A stretch of 64,000 nt of DNA from Beta vulgaris subsp. vulgaris (GCF_026745355.1 NC_079209.1:27645558-27709557); one strand, 5' to 3'. Shown: positions 10,148 through 22,780, numbered from the stretch's first letter. The notes: a model not told the origin generated them from the letters alone. A program made the numbers and translations.

Positions 10148-11304
10148 TGTTGTATAATATGAGCACTATAAGAGGGGGGGTGAATTATAGTGAGAGAATA
10201 AGCTATACTTTTTGCGGAATTAAAAGTAAACTTGGGAACAAACAATGGGAACACGAGAGATTTAGCGAGGAAAAACTTCCTAGGCCTAGTAGGAAGAAAC
10301 AACCTCGACCACAAGGGATTTTAAAACAACTTTCCACTATAATAGGCCAAAACAACTCTGATTACAACCTATTACTTTTCTCTCGATTCTCAACTTAAGT
10401 CACTCAACTCAAGTTCCCACAACTGACGTTCCTCTCAAACTTCACTCGAAGTTCCTTTCTCTTTCTCTTTCTCTTGCTTCACTTAAAGCTTCTCACACTT
10501 ACAAGAGTTCACTCAAACCCTTTTCTCAAAAATACACTTTGCAAAACAATGGAAGAGTAATAAACTCGATTAATATAAGTATGCATTCTCTTAAGGAAAA
10601 GACACTGACTCTTTTACAACTAAGACAAATTATCTAAGTTAGACACACTTTTGTTCTAATGAATTAGGCGCCTATTTATAGACAATTAAGACAAGACATT
10701 TTCTCCACTAATTAAACCATTATCACATGATCTCCATGATTTTAATTATTTAATTAAATAAAATATAAAATATAAAAGATAAGATTTTAAAATCGGTTAT
10801 ATAAAATCAAAAAATCTTTTTAAAATCTTTTTCCTAACAAACTTAAACTAAATTCCTAAAATAGTTGATCTTAGTTAAAACAACCCTAAAAACTCTAACT
10901 AACATAGTGGGCGCATACATTGAGTTAGGCGCACAACTTTAGAGACTCTTAGGTGTTCCTAAACTAGTTTTAAGTCTTGTTTCCTTACCTTGTTCCTATA
11001 GTGCCAGGTATGTTCCTGTCATGGGAACAGAACCAAGTTCCTTTGAGAATTCACCATGAACTTAATTGAACTTTTACTCAACCTTAACATGAAGATAATA
11101 AATACACCCTAATGTATTCTAATCTTCATTCCATGCTTGATTCTTCATCACTCGAACATCTTTACTTCGATCTTTGATTAATTCTCCGTTTTAATCTTCA
11201 ATCAAGTATTTCCTTTGCTCGGAAATGAATTACCTTGCAACAACATAAATAAAATACACTATGTCTTTTGTGGTTAAGTCATCTTCAAAACTCAAGGGTC
11301 AACA
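10148..11304 (-). repeat. Copia-B 3' LTR (1,157 bp)
   Basis: TG...CA ends. A TATA box on the minus strand lies at 10673-10680 (reverse complement TATAAATA). It lacks a ~370-bp segment present in the other LTR but has a short CCAGGTATGTTCCTGTCATG-type stretch that the other lacks. Confidence 0.92.
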
Positions 11305-11318
11305 ATTTCCTCCTTTTT
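11305..11318 (-). promoter_or_regulatory. Copia-B polypurine tract
   Basis: The minus strand reads AAAAAGGAGGAAAT directly before the 3' LTR, the primer for plus-strand DNA synthesis. Confidence 0.8.
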
Positions 11319-11792
11319 GAAGATGGCAACAAAAGGCATATAATATAATAAAATATAATACACCTAAGTCATATGAAACTAATTTAACGAAGTATGCAAC
11401 CAAGTTAAATTAATTACTATAGACTCATAATTTTATTTGTGTAAGATCATAAACCTTGACAAGAAAAAAATTTACTCTGATTGTCTTTCTCTTTCCCCCT
11501 TTGGCATCTTCAAAAACATTAGTCCACGATTTCAAAAAGATGAATTTATCTACTAAACACATCACACCACCAAACTTGTGAGAAACAATTTGGTTAGTAT
11601 AAGTAAATAACACATTCAACTCTCAAAACCGCAATCCAAGAATATTAGCCATTTAATAGACGCACACATGCAAAAAGATCAAACTAGAATTATCAAATTA
11701 ACAAGTTCCATTGTAGCATGATTAAGAGAGAAAGATAGAAAAGACAAAGATTAAAAAGTTCATGTTCCCACAAAAACTAAACTAAGAAAGGT
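11319..11792. other. Copia-B 3' untranslated region
   Basis: AT-rich sequence between the extra gene and the polypurine tract. No gene seen. Confidence 0.6.
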
Positions 11793-13650
11793 TTAAGGAT
11801 TAGGAGAGGAAGGTTGCTCGATTTCTTCCACCACATCATTTAGCTTAGCCATCACCTCCTTATAATTTTCGGCCATGGTGTGATCACCCTTGAGCACATC
11901 ATCCTCCAACTTCAACAACCGAGAGTTCATCATGTGGATGGAGGAGGAAAGTTCACCAAGTCGTTCCATGATCACTTGTTGGCCTTCCAAAGCCTTGTCA
12001 ACTTTGTTCATTACCCCTTGCACTAACCCATTCAAATCCTTCACTTCGGTAGCAAACTCCATCATAGCTTCCGAATGACCCATAACCAAAGTAAACAAAT
12101 AGTCCAACCTCTTAGCATGAGCTAGAATATATGTAGAACCAATGGTAGGATTTTGAGAAGAAGATGTAGCATTTTGAGAAGGATTTGGGACGGCAGTGTG
12201 TTCCTTAGATTTTGGAATAGCAGGTTGTTCCTCTGGGATGGGAACAGCAGGTGTTTCCTTTTCTTTGGGAACAGAACATGAAGGATTTGAGGTAGAGGGA
12301 GGGATAGGATTAATTTGTGGTGCAATGGGAGATGGAGAGGCAGATTTTGGTGGAGATGGAGGAAAGGGTGTATGGTTTCCATAGGAACAGGAGTCTGTTC
12401 CCTAGAAGGAGGAAGGTTAGACTCATAAACTTCCTTAGCAATCACCCTAATTTCATCTTCATCAAAACTTTTGTGTCAAGCAAAGTAAAGTTTAGTACTT
12501 TCATGTTTTGAACTCTTTGACTAGTTCGAGTGCTCTTTGTAACCGGTTTCACCATCTCTTCAACCACCTTCTTCCCTTTCTTCTTAGCTTCTTGGTTTTC
12601 TTTTTCATTTTTCTTTTTCGATTTTTTTCTGATTTCTTCTCTTCCATTTCTTTTTCAACTCATTCTCTCTTTTCTTCTTTTTCACATTTTTTTTTTTTTT
12701 TTTTTTTTTTTTCCATCATTCATCATCATCCACTCATCATCAAGTTAGCCTCTTCCCTTGATTACTTCCCATTCACAACACACATTAAATTATTCAAGGC
12801 ACGCACATTCAACATATTTCCCGTAGATACACCAATGGTTTGAGCCCAAATTTTCACATTAAACTTAATCAATATTTCGGTTATTAAGAGCCCATAACCA
12901 ACAACAAACCATTTTCAATACAATGACTCAATGTTTGAATCATTAAAGAGGGAAAGTTTATGTGTTTATGAGAGGCTAACAATGAATATAAATCAAGTCC
13001 AACATGCTAACTTGAGCACGTTTAGAAAGACGAGGTAATAAGCTTTCTTTAGAATGTGAAAAGAATTTTGTGGTAGGGAGAAAGAAGATTTGATCAAGAA
13101 ATGTTTTCCCTTTTGACCACCATATTTAACAATCAATTGATCAAAAAATATCGAAAAGGATAGGAACCCTTGCTTCTTAAATAAACATCGTTCCTCTCAC
13201 AGGAACACCGAGCAATTTACCCAAAATTTTAGCATTAAAGTCAATTTGGGTTCCCTTCACAAGTGTAGACAATTCCTTCTTCATCATGGAAAAGTTTTAC
13301 AAAATTCATCCATTAATTTAGGAATAAACTTTTCCATAACAATTCACAAAAAGATGTTCCCAACCTTGAAACTTGATCATTTAGCAATTGACGAAAATTT
13401 ACCCTTTTACACCAAGAAACATCAATAAAAGTCCATGAACATACCTAGTTGCCGTGGATTTTTTCGCGCAACTCTTGTTGTTCCTTCTCAGGGAACATCC
13501 GATTCCCCCTCACTTGTTGCATGTTGTTCTCTACTTCCATTTCCACAGTTTCTTCAATTTTTTCCTTTTCTTAGATTCTTGTTGATGGTTGGAGAGATAT
13601 CCATGGGAGTAGGTGATTCAAGTTAATGGAGGAAGGAGAGGGTTTTTCGG
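11793..13650 (-). pseudogene. Copia-B extra ORF (SIRE envelope-position gene), degenerate
   Basis: It lies between RNase H and the 3' LTR, where SIRE-lineage elements carry an additional gene. The last 104 codons (12107 to 11793) are open and form a heptad-rich, probably coiled-coil segment ending VMAKLNDVVEEIEQPSSP. Before it comes a proline-rich stretch (about 12120-12440, shifted by one base), and further upstream (12500-13650) only decayed frames. A T-run at about 12689-12711 and stops break the gene. The same coiled-coil tail occurs in Copia-C (VMKKLEDVVEEE), which confirms that it is a real conserved domain. No transmembrane segment is evident, so an envelope function is not supported by sequence. 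Confidence 0.6.
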
Positions 13651-14330
13651 ATTTGTGGGAGGAGAGAGAGTGAGAAGTGTTTTGGATTCATGATTTTTGG
13701 AGGTTTTCGGTTTTATAAAAGTAAAACAAAAGAGTTGTTTTGTTTTAGAAAGCTAGAAATAAAGGAAAAGAAATTAAGAAAAACCGTGTATAGTACACTT
13801 TTGAGAAAGAAAAAAATCTTCATTAATTAGAAAATATCTTCCAACTAACTTGAGAGATATTAGGAAAGAGTGATAAATAAAAAAAATCAAATTTTTAGGA
13901 GAAAAATCATATTTTTTGGAGAAAAAATCTGAACAGAATATTTTTGGATTTTTGAATTTTGAGAAAAAAATCTAAACTTATAAATACGCTGGGAACAGCG
14001 TTTGGGAACAACGAATGGAAACAAAGAAATTTTGCTACTTTGGAACACCATTAATTCTTTTAATCCTTTGTCATCACTTAAGGCATAGAATTGTCTTATG
14101 AACAATAAGGGGAATATTATTGGACATTGGTGAGCAGTTTTCAGACATTTTTACTTATACACATGAAATAATCATATAAGGATTGTGATGTATTTAAGCA
14201 AATAAAAACATCGAATATGCCATCCAAACATAATGCCAAAGAATTAACACAAAGGGAAATTGTAGCAATCATTTCAACTTGATTAAGCCAAGTTCAAGTC
14301 TCAATTTTCAAACCTATCTCTATTTAAGGG
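13651..14330. other. Copia-B spacer between RNase H and the extra ORF
   Basis: AT-rich with short frames only. No convincing gene. Confidence 0.5.
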
Positions 14331-14335
14331 CTTTG

Positions 14336-15017
14336 TCAAAATGTCTGCAATTTGACGTTCAGTCTCACAGAATTCCATTTTAATAAGACCCTTTTCAACA
14401 TTATTTTCAGAAAGTGATGCCTAATATGGATGTGTTTGACTCTTGAATGATGCACGGGATCTTTAGAAATACTAATAGCACTAGTATTATCACAATAGAT
14501 GGGAACACATTCAAAGTAAATTCCATAGTCACGTAGTTGTTGTTTTATCCATAGCATTTGGGAACAACATGCTGCTGCTGCAACATATTCAGCCTCGGCT
14601 GTGGATAAAGCAACTGTGTTTTGCTTCTTGGTGCTCCAAGAAACAAACTATGACTAAGGAACTGAACCATACCTGATGTACTCTTCCTATTGACCAGATC
14701 TCCTGCATAGTCAGCATCCGCAAATCCTTTAATTCAAAGGTATCACTTCTCGAATAGAATAGGCTTAAATCATCTGTTCCCTTGAGGTATCTTAGGATTC
14801 TCTTCACAGCTGTGAGATGAGATTCCTTTGGATTGGCTTGAAACCTTGCACATAACCCTACACTGAAAGCAATATCAGGACGACTTGCAGTTAGATATAG
14901 TAATGAGCCAATCATACCTCGATACTTGGTTTGATCCACACTTGTTCCTATAGAATCTTCATCCAATCTGGTTGAAGTTCCCATAGGTGTATGATTACTT
15001 TGGATGCTCCAAACCAT
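14336..15017 (-). pseudogene. Copia-B RNase H region
   Basis: The minus strand reads YRGMIGSLLYLTASRPDIAF and ESHLTAVKRILRYLKGT, the usual RT-RNase H linker. After a frame break it continues in CDNTSAISISKDPVHHSRVKH and IRHHFL, the C-terminal RNase H motifs of Copia elements. The break near 14590-14750 removes part of the catalytic core, so the protein would not be active. Confidence 0.85.
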
Positions 15018-15960
15018 ACTTTTTCAATAGTTCCTTTATGTACTTTTGTTGATGGATGTAGATTCCTTCTTCTGTTTGCTTGATTTGCAACCCCAAGAAG
15101 AAATTCTTTACTCATGAGATTAGCAAAGTCCTTGCACAAAGATTCATTAGTGGCACCAAATATAATATCATCAACATATATTTGAACAACTAATAAATGT
15201 TTTCCTTTTGATTTTAAAAACAAGGTTCGATCCAATTTTCCTCTTTTAAACTCATTTTCAAGAAGGAACTTAGAAAGTCTTTCATACCATGCTCTTGGAG
15301 CTTGCTTTAACCCATAAAGAGCTTTGTCAAGCTTAAAGACATGATTAGGAAATTCTTTATTTTCAAAACCTGGAGGTTGTTCTACAAATACCTCCTCATT
15401 AAGATAACCATTTAGAAAAGCACATTTTACATCCATTTGATACAATTTAAAACCCATGAAAGCAGCAAATGCTAAAAATTCTAATTGCTTCCAATCTTGC
15501 AACGGAGCAAAAGTTTCTTCATAATCTCTACCTTCCTGTTGATTGTATCCTTTCACAACTAACCTGGCCTTGTTTCTTATATGGTTCCGAACTCATCAAT
15601 TTTTTTCTAAACACCCATTTAAACCAATAACCTTGTTTGTTTAGGTTTAGGTTCAAGGTGCCAAACTTTGTTTCTTTCAAATTGATGAAGTTCATCCTGC
15701 ATTGCTACAATCCAATCAGCATCAGTGAGAGCTTCTTCATGTTCCTGGTTCCAACATGGAAAGAAAAGCATGAAAAGCACAAATTTTTTCAATTGAGATC
15801 TCGTTTGAGTTCCCTTGTTTATGTCACTGATTATGAGTTCCACAGGATGGGAACGATGAGTTTTCCAAGGCTTTGGTTGGAAATCCTGGATGGAAACTTG
15901 TTTCCTTGATATCTTCATTTTCCTGTACTTGGGAACCATGTTCAACAATAGTGGATTCAT
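14948..15960 (-). pseudogene. Copia-B reverse transcriptase
   Basis: Two overlapping frames are separated by one shift near 15580. The first has the pre-RT block with DADWIVAMQDELHQFERNKVW. The second (202 codons from 15556) has ETFAPLQDWK, YQMDVKCAFLNG, QPPGFENKEF, KALYGLKQAPRAWYE and the catalytic YVDDIIFG. Copia RT normally spans both as one polyprotein. Catalytic aspartates are kept, but the frame break makes this copy defective. Confidence 0.9.
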
Positions 15961-16167
15961 TCACTAGTGTATCATCACCTAGTTTTTCTTCTTCCTCATT
16001 GGGAACAGGAACAGGATGTTGTTCCCTTGGCTTTGTTCCCATGACTTCGTCTTCCAAAGTCTCATCAATAAGACTTGATCTTTTGCAATCCTATTTCGAA
16101 GTCATCTCAACCTGTGTGCTTGCATCAAATTTATCTGTTTCATCAAAAATAACATGCACACTTTCTT

Positions 16168-17116
16168 CTACACACATAGACCTTTTATTATACACTCTAT
16201 AAGCTTTGCTACAAGAAGATATCCTAAGAATACGCTTCTCACTTCTAGCATCAAATTTTCCAAATTTTGTTTCCCATTATTATGAACAAAACATTTACAT
16301 CCAAATGTTCTGAAATATGTAATATTGGGCTTTTTACCAAAATACAGCTCATAAGGAGTTTTATTTAATAAAGGTCTTACCATGGCACGATTTAATATGA
16401 CAAGCAGTATTCACAGCTTCGCCCAAAAGTTTATAGGAAGACCACTAGCTATCAACATAGTCCTAGCCATTTCTTCTAGTTTCTATTCTTCCTTTCAACA
16501 ACACCATTTTGTTGAGGTGTTCTAGGGGCGAGAAATTGTGATCTAACCATTGTCTCTACTAAAGTCATCAAACTTAAATTCTCAAATTCTTTGCCATGGT
16601 CGGATCTAAGGTGTAGAATTTTTGACCACTCAAATTTTGAACATTCTTTGCAAAGACAAGGAACTCATCATAAGTCTCGTCCTTGCTAGAAAGAAAAATA
16701 ACCCAAGTAAATCTAGAGAAGTCATCTACAATAACAACACATATTTCTTTCCACTCCTACTTTGTATCCTCATAGGTCCACATAAATCCATATGAATATA
16801 CTCTAAAGGTCTTGTGGTACTTACCACATTTTGGACTTGAAAGAGGACCTAACATGCTTACCTTTTAGCGCATGCATCACAAACATGATCTAAATGAAAC
16901 TTATAAGGTAAACCTAAAACTAGTTCTTTAGAACGAGTTTGTCAAGCAAGAAAAGCTAGCATGACCTAGACGCTTTGGCCATAAAAATGAATCATCATCA
17001 ATAACACTAAGGCATGTAACTTGTTTTTGGGAACAAGGTTGAGATCCACAACATATGTGTTCCCTTTCTTGTTCCTTCCAAAATGAATCCTTTGTGCTAT
17101 TGTTGATAATTAACAT
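16168..17116 (-). pseudogene. Copia-B pre-integrase and integrase
   Basis: The pre-integrase zinc-binding block reads LWPKRLGHASFSCL near 16970. Degenerate integrase follows, with CDACAK, PLEYIHMDLCGPM (first Asp), a shifted equivalent of the second-Asp block, and KLEEMARTML after a broken catalytic Glu block. The C-terminus reads LNKTPYELYFGKKPNITYF and FGCKCFV. Several frame breaks lie between 16390 and 16900. Confidence 0.8.
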
Positions 17117-17189
17117 TTTTCACTATTAAACTTCACACAGTTCCCTTTATCACAGAATTGGGAAATACTCAACAATTATGCTTTAACCA

Positions 17190-17396
17190 TCAACTAGAAA
17201 ACTTATCTATGGAATGTGACGATGACTTACCAACTTTGCCCATGGCAACTATGTTACCTTTCTTGTTGTCACCAAAAGTCACACTTCCACCATTATAGGC
17301 TGAGAGTGAGAGAAATCTTGATTTATCTCCAGTCATATGCTTAGAACAACCACTGTCTAGGTACCATGTGTTGTTCCCCCTCACTCCAACCTGCAA
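17190..17396 (-). pseudogene. Copia-B aspartic protease
   Basis: Open minus-strand segment with NTWYLDSGCSKHMTGD, the DSG active-site motif and zinc-knuckle-like flank of Copia proteases. It then has VTFGDNKKGNIVAMGKVG. The polyprotein frame breaks on both sides. Confidence 0.85.
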
Positions 17397-17399
17397 GAA

Positions 17400-19216
17400 A
17401 ACTAATTGTTAGAGTTAGGAACCCAATCTTTCTTGGGTTCCTTTCCTTCAGGAACAATAGATTTCTTTTTCCAAATTACTCTACTTGTTTCCAAGTTCTC
17501 ATTAATGCGACCAAGTTTTAGGACAAGAGTTCCTAAATGACCAGTGTTCCCACAAACATACAAACTTTATCACTTGGTAAATCAACTCTCTTTTTAGGTT
17601 TTTCAAATTTCTTTTTGTGATTAAAAGCAAGACCTTCGATTCGTTTTGTTTGAAGATTCTTAATCCAATTTGGAATAGGTAGCATTTTCTTTTCATTTCT
17701 CATTTGGTGCAGTTCCCCTACAAGTTCTTTTTTCAATTTCCAAAAATGAAACATGATTTTTCAATTCGTTTATTTCAGATTTGAAACTTTGCAAGGGAAC
17801 TGACTTAATGTCAAATGAACTTACTTCAGGAACAAACTCTTTTAATTGTGACAACTCAAGCTTAACAAGTAGTTCTCATTTTTAAGATTTTCGAAATCCT
17901 CTTTTAATTTAAGATTTTTGTCAAACAACTCGAAAAATCTTTTCTCAATATCAATTCGAACACTTTTAAGCCAAGAGGTATGTTCCTTGCAACATTAAAG
18001 CATGTTGACATTGTTTTAGTTTAATGTCTCATCTTTGCAATCATTTACAGCGTCAACAATAAACTCAAATAACTTTTCTTTACTTAAAGAATTAAGACGA
18101 GTTTTGATGGTGTCTAGACTTGCCTCAAGAGATTCAATCTCTTCATCAGATTCGGAATTGTCAAGAGCCATAAGACAGAAGTTTGCAGTCTCCTCATTTG
18201 GTTGAGGATCATCTTCTTCTTCGAGTCAGAGTCTCCCCATGCAGCAACCATAGCTTTCTTCATGTCAGATCGAGTATAGGATTTTGTATTCCTTGTTCCT
18301 ATCTTGCTTCGTTCCCTTCCTTTGCCTTTTTCTTGTTCCCATTGGGGACAATCCTTGATAAGTGCTCAGAACTGCCACACTTATGACAAACAAGTTTGTT
18401 AGAATATTTCTTATTCTTACCTTTGTAATCTCCATTCTTCATGTTCCTAAACATTCTTTTGAATTTTCGGACCATGAGAGCGGATTCTTCTTCATCAGTT
18501 TCTGAGTCTTCACTTTCATCAGCTTTTAAGGCAATCGATTTTTGCTTGGACATGTCTCCATTCTCATTGTCCAATTGCAACTCATGAGTCATAAGGGAAC
18601 CAGCAAGTTGTTCCAATTGAACTTTGTAAAGTCCTTAGTTTCCTGTAAGGCAGTTACCTTAGCCATCCATCGATCCCTAGGAAGGCTCCTTAGGACCTTT
18701 CGTACCTGTTCCTCAGATGTAATCACTTTACCAAGAGATGTTAGCTCATTAATAATATTAGTAAAGCGTGTAAACATGTCTTGGATAGACTCTTTTGATT
18801 TCATTTGAAAGAGTTCATATTGGTTCATCAAAAGATCTATTTTTGATCTCTTAACTTCACTCGTACCTTCATGAGTGACTTCAAGAAGATCCCAATTTTG
18901 TTTTGCGGTTTTGAATCCCATGACATGATTGTGTTCATGAGTCCAAGACCACAATGAAGTAGTTTCTTAGCAAGAGCATAATTTCCATCTTTTTCGAAAT
19001 CTCCTTTATCAAAATCAGATATAGATTTAGGAATTACCTCATTCTGTCATTAGTGGTAGTGACTTCAAAATCACCTACCTCTATGACTCTCCATACTGGT
19101 AATTGTCGCTTAGATAAAGATCTCCATTCTGTTCTTCCAGTAGGTGTAGAACTTACGATTGAACATTGGTCAGAGTACCCTTCTTCCTGTTTCTCTCTAG
19201 TATTCATATTTTTCAA
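17400..19216 (-). pseudogene. Copia-B gag
   Basis: It starts near the primer-binding site with a hydrophilic N-terminus (MNTREKQEEGYSDQ). The UBN2-type gag core lies at 18954-18589 (AKQNWDLLEVTHEGTSEVK, LRSLPRDRWMAKVTALQE). A nucleocapsid zinc knuckle at about 18380-18430 starts CHKCGSSEHLSR but loses its last Cys because of a one-base shift. A second, broken CCHC-like stretch lies near 17560. Gag would coat the RNA in virus-like particles; this copy cannot give a full protein. Confidence 0.85.
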
Positions 19217-19255
19217 GATCTTGAACTCAACAGGTTTCCTGATTTTAGAGTTCCC

Positions 19256-19268
19256 GATCTGATACTAA
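19256..19268 (-). promoter_or_regulatory. Copia-B primer-binding site
   Basis: The minus strand reads TTAGTATCAGATC just inside the 5' LTR, close to the TGGTATCAGAGC usual for priming by initiator methionine tRNA. Confidence 0.7.
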
Positions 19269-20761
19269 TGTTGTATAATATGAGCACAAAGGGGGGGTGA
19301 ATTATAGTGAGAGAATAAGCTATAATTTTTGCAGAATTAAAAGTAAACTTGGGAACAAACAATGGGAACACGAGAGATTTAGCGAGAAAAACTTCCTAGG
19401 CCTAGTAGGAAGAAACAACCTCGACCACAAGGGATTTTAAAACAACTTTCCACTATAATAGGCCAAAACAACTCTGATTACAACCTATTACTTTTCTCTC
19501 GATTCTCAACTTAAGTCACTCAACAAGTTCCCAACGACAGTTCCCACAATTGACGTTCCTCTCAAACTTCACTCGAAGTTCTTTTCTCTTTCTATTTCTC
19601 TTGCTTCACTTAAAGCTTCTCACACTTACAAGAGTTCACTCAAACCCTTTTCTCAAAAATACACTTTGTAAAACAATGGAAGAGTAATAAACTCGATTAA
19701 TGTAAGTATGAATTCTCTTAAGGAAAAGGCATTGACTCTTTTAGACAACTAAGACAAGTTAGCTAAGTCAGACACACTTTTATTCTAATGAATTAGGTGC
19801 CTATTTATAGACAATTAAGACAAGATATTTTCTCCACTAATTAAACCATTATCATATGATCTCCATGATTTTAATTATTTAATTAAATAAATTAAATATT
19901 CCATGACAAGTAAATAACCCACTAATCCACTACTTCACTTCATAAGAGAAGCAGTACCATATTACGTGGTATTACAAAACTTGATGAATAATTAAACTTA
20001 TTTAAATTTATTAAATACTTGGAGGATAATTAACTAAGCCACTAAATCCACTAACTACAAAAAACGTGTAGCAGTAGCTTTAGTCGTGTAGTCCAATTTT
20101 TAGGAAATAAATAAATTATTTACTTTAGCTAGTTTTTAGGAAAATATCTTTTAAAATAACTTTAACAAAATCGAAAAACAGTTTTATATTTTAAAACCGA
20201 AATCTTTTAAAATCCGGAAAGATATTTTATTTTGAAAACAAAATCTTTTAAATAAAATATAAAAGATAAAAGATAAGATTTTAAATCGGTTATATAAAAT
20301 CAGAAAAACTTTTTAAAATCTTTTTCCTAACAAACTTAAACTAAATTCCTAAAATAGTGGATCTTAGTTAAAACAACCCTAAAAACTCTAACTAACATAG
20401 TGGGCGCATACATTAAGGTAGGCGCACAACTTTAGAGACTCTTAGGTGTTCCTAACCCAGTTTTAAGTCTTGTTCCCTAACCTTGTTCCTATAGTGCCTT
20501 TAAGAATCCACCACGAACTTAATTGAGCTTTTACTCAACCTTAACATGAAGATAATAAATACACCCTAATGTATTATAATCTTCATTCCATGCTTGATTC
20601 TTCATCACTTGAACATCTTTACTTCGATCTTTGATTAATTCTCCGTTTTAATCTTCAATCAAGTATTCTCTTTGCTCGGAAATGAATTACCTTGCAACAA
20701 CATAAATAAAATACACTATGTCTTTTGTGGTTAAGTCATCTTCAAAACTCAAGGGTCAATA
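19269..20761 (-). repeat. Copia-B 5' LTR (1,493 bp)
   Basis: TATA box (reverse complement TATAAATA) at 19802-19809. The end is CAATA, a change from CAACA. It has a ~370-bp segment (about 19890-20260) missing from the 3' LTR, between similar AATTAAATAAA / AAATAAAATATAAAAG sequences. Confidence 0.92.
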
Positions 20762-20766
20762 ATATT
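20762..20766. repeat. Copia-B target-site duplication, right copy
   Basis: ATATT, identical to 10143-10147. Confidence 0.9.
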
Positions 20767-21326
20767 AATATGCAGCAATTGCTAAAAGTATCTAAATCGA
20801 TTTGAACAGTGCTACTAGAGAAAAGGTCTCATCATAGTCTATACCATGAACTTTCCTGTATTGTTTTGCACAAGTCTTGCTTTATAGACATAGACACTTC
20901 CATCTTTGTCGGTTTTCAATTTGAACACCCAATTGCAGCCAATAGGTTGACCCCATTAGGCAAGTCGACTAGGGTCCAAACTTTATTCTCAAACACGAAG
21001 TCTAATTCCGATTTTATGGCCTCAAGCCATTTCTCAAAGTCCGGGATCGTCAAATCTTGTCTATAGGTAGTAGTTTCTGAATTCTCTAAAATCATGATTT
21101 CAAAGCTTGTAGTTAACAGAAAATCAATCAACTTCTTGTTTGGAATCCTCGTTCTACTTGATCTACCCGGGGCCTGAGCATCAATAGAAATGCTCTCTTC
21201 AACATCTTGAAGATTTTTTCTTGAATTAGATTCAAATGGGATGGTAGGAGCTTGGCGTGTTGAATACTTCATCTCCTGAACTTGACTTTCAACTCGTCGG
21301 GCCATCTCTGACATGGTGTGAAGCAT
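20767..21326 (-). pseudogene. Copia-A reverse transcriptase, N-terminal part
   Basis: The open frame 21326-20916 has the pre-RT block FEKWLEAIKSELDFVFENKVW and LVDLPNGV. It is followed in other frames by WVFKLKTDKDGSV and a broken LAIAAY. The gene continues at 10147 downward after the Copia-B insertion. Confidence 0.88.
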
Positions 21327-22420
21327 GTCTAGTTGTTGCTCTTCTCGAACTTCTTCGAATACTATTTTAGTCCCACTTTTTTTCTGGAAATAAATTCCTT
21401 TTCGAGAAAGACACCATCACGAATAACTAATACCTTGTTCTCTTGACGATTATAGAAGTAGTAACCCCTTGTCTCCTTCGGGTATTCCACAAAGAGACAT
21501 TTATCTGATTTCGGTGCAAGTTTGTCTGATAGTAAACGCTTTAATTTACAAAGACCTCACAACCCTAGATTTTAAGAAAAGATAAGTTTGGAATCTTTCC
21601 ATTCCACATATCATATGGGGTCTTTTCTACAACCTTTGACGGGCTCCTATTTAGTGTGTGTGCAGCTGTTTTGAGACCATATCCCCAAAAAGAAATCAGA
21701 AGATCAGCAAGACTCATCATTGATCGAATCATATCTAATAAGGCATGAATTCTGGTGCTGCCAATTGTGAAAGTATTCAACAATCCTTCAAATGATCATC
21801 GAATTCTTGGCTCAAATATTCGACCCCACGATTGGATCGCAATGCTTTTATTGTCTTACCAAGTTGATTTTGTACCTCATTTCGGAACTCTTGGAACTTG
21901 TCAAAAGATTCCGACTTATGTTTCATTAGGTACACATACCCATATCTACTTAAATCTTCAGTGAAGGTAATGAAGTAACTAAATCCACCTCTTACCTTTG
22001 TGCTCATAGGCTCAAAAACATCTGTATATGAGGCCCAAAAGGTCACTAGCCTTTTCACCCTTTCCAGTAAATGGTGATTTTTTTCATTTTACCCATCAAT
22101 CATGATTCACATACATCAAGATTCGAAATCGAATGATGGAAGGATTCCATCCTATTGTAACTTTTGGATGCGCTTTTGGTTAATATGACCCTTTCGACAA
22201 TGCCAAATATAGGTTAGGTTTGAATTATTCTACTTTTGTTTCTTGCTATCTATGTTATAGAATTATACAGACCTATCTAGCACATATAAGCCATTAATCA
22301 ATATTGCACTAGAATATAACATGTTATTGCATGAAATGGAACAACGCTTGTTCTTTATTTCAAAACAAAAACCTTCATCATCCAAAACTGAAATTGAAAT
22401 AATGTTCTTAGAAATTAACA
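21327..22420 (-). pseudogene. Copia-A integrase
   Basis: The pre-integrase zinc block reads HCRKGHINQKRIQKLQ near 22170. The core has GGFSYFITFTEDLSRYGYVY and FQEFRNEVQNQLGKTIKALRSNRGVEYLS; the usual RSDxGGEY is RSNRGVEY, so the second catalytic Asp is lost. The C-terminal block at 21783-21565 has KTAAHTLNRSPSKVVEKTPY. Multiple stops. Confidence 0.85.
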
Positions 22421-22780
22421 AAACGAACTAAAAACTATTAAGTTTTATAATTAATCCAGACGACAAATGTAGACTATAACTTCCTACGGTAAGGGCAGCA
22501 ACTCTTGCTCCATTTCCAACGCGAAGCTCTACCTCACCTTTTGCTAGTTTTCTAATTCTTCTTACTCCTTACACATCATCAACTATGTGAGAACTACAAC
22601 CGGTATCTAATACTCATAAAGAAGTTGAAGTTAAATTGATTTCTATAACATGATATACCTGAAGTGGAAGCACCCGACTTCTTTTCTTCCAAGTATATAG
22701 GGCAGTTTCTCTTCTAGTGACCTATCTTATCACAGTGGAAGCACTTGCTTTCTGTGACTGCTTTAAGGCTTAGCGGTGGG
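22421..22780 (-). pseudogene. Copia-A protease and nucleocapsid knuckle
   Basis: The minus strand reads KCFHCDKIGH then a stop codon and KRNCPIYL, a CCHC knuckle interrupted by TAG. Downstream DTGCSSHI is the protease active-site motif, and RVGNGARVAAL follows. Confidence 0.75.

Larger units (their letters stand above)
10148..20761 (-). mobile_element. Copia-B: complete SIRE-like Copia retrotransposon, 10.6 kb
   Basis: Two LTRs start TGTTGTATAATATGAGC and end AGGGTCAACA / AGGGTCAATA. They are flanked by a 5-bp duplication and have a primer-binding site and polypurine tract in the right places for the minus strand. Domains in minus-strand order are gag, protease, integrase, reverse transcriptase, RNase H. 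The Copia order is integrase before RT. About 3 kb lies after RNase H and holds an extra coiled-coil gene, which is typical of the SIRE/Maximus lineage (inference). The coding parts have several frameshifts, so the element looks inactive. It sits inside the RT of Copia-A. Confidence 0.93.

Noticed and set aside
11793..13650. Retroviral envelope gene in Copia-B
   Set aside because: The position fits the SIRE envelope-like ORF, but no signal peptide, membrane segment or cleavage motif is visible; the open part is a coiled coil.
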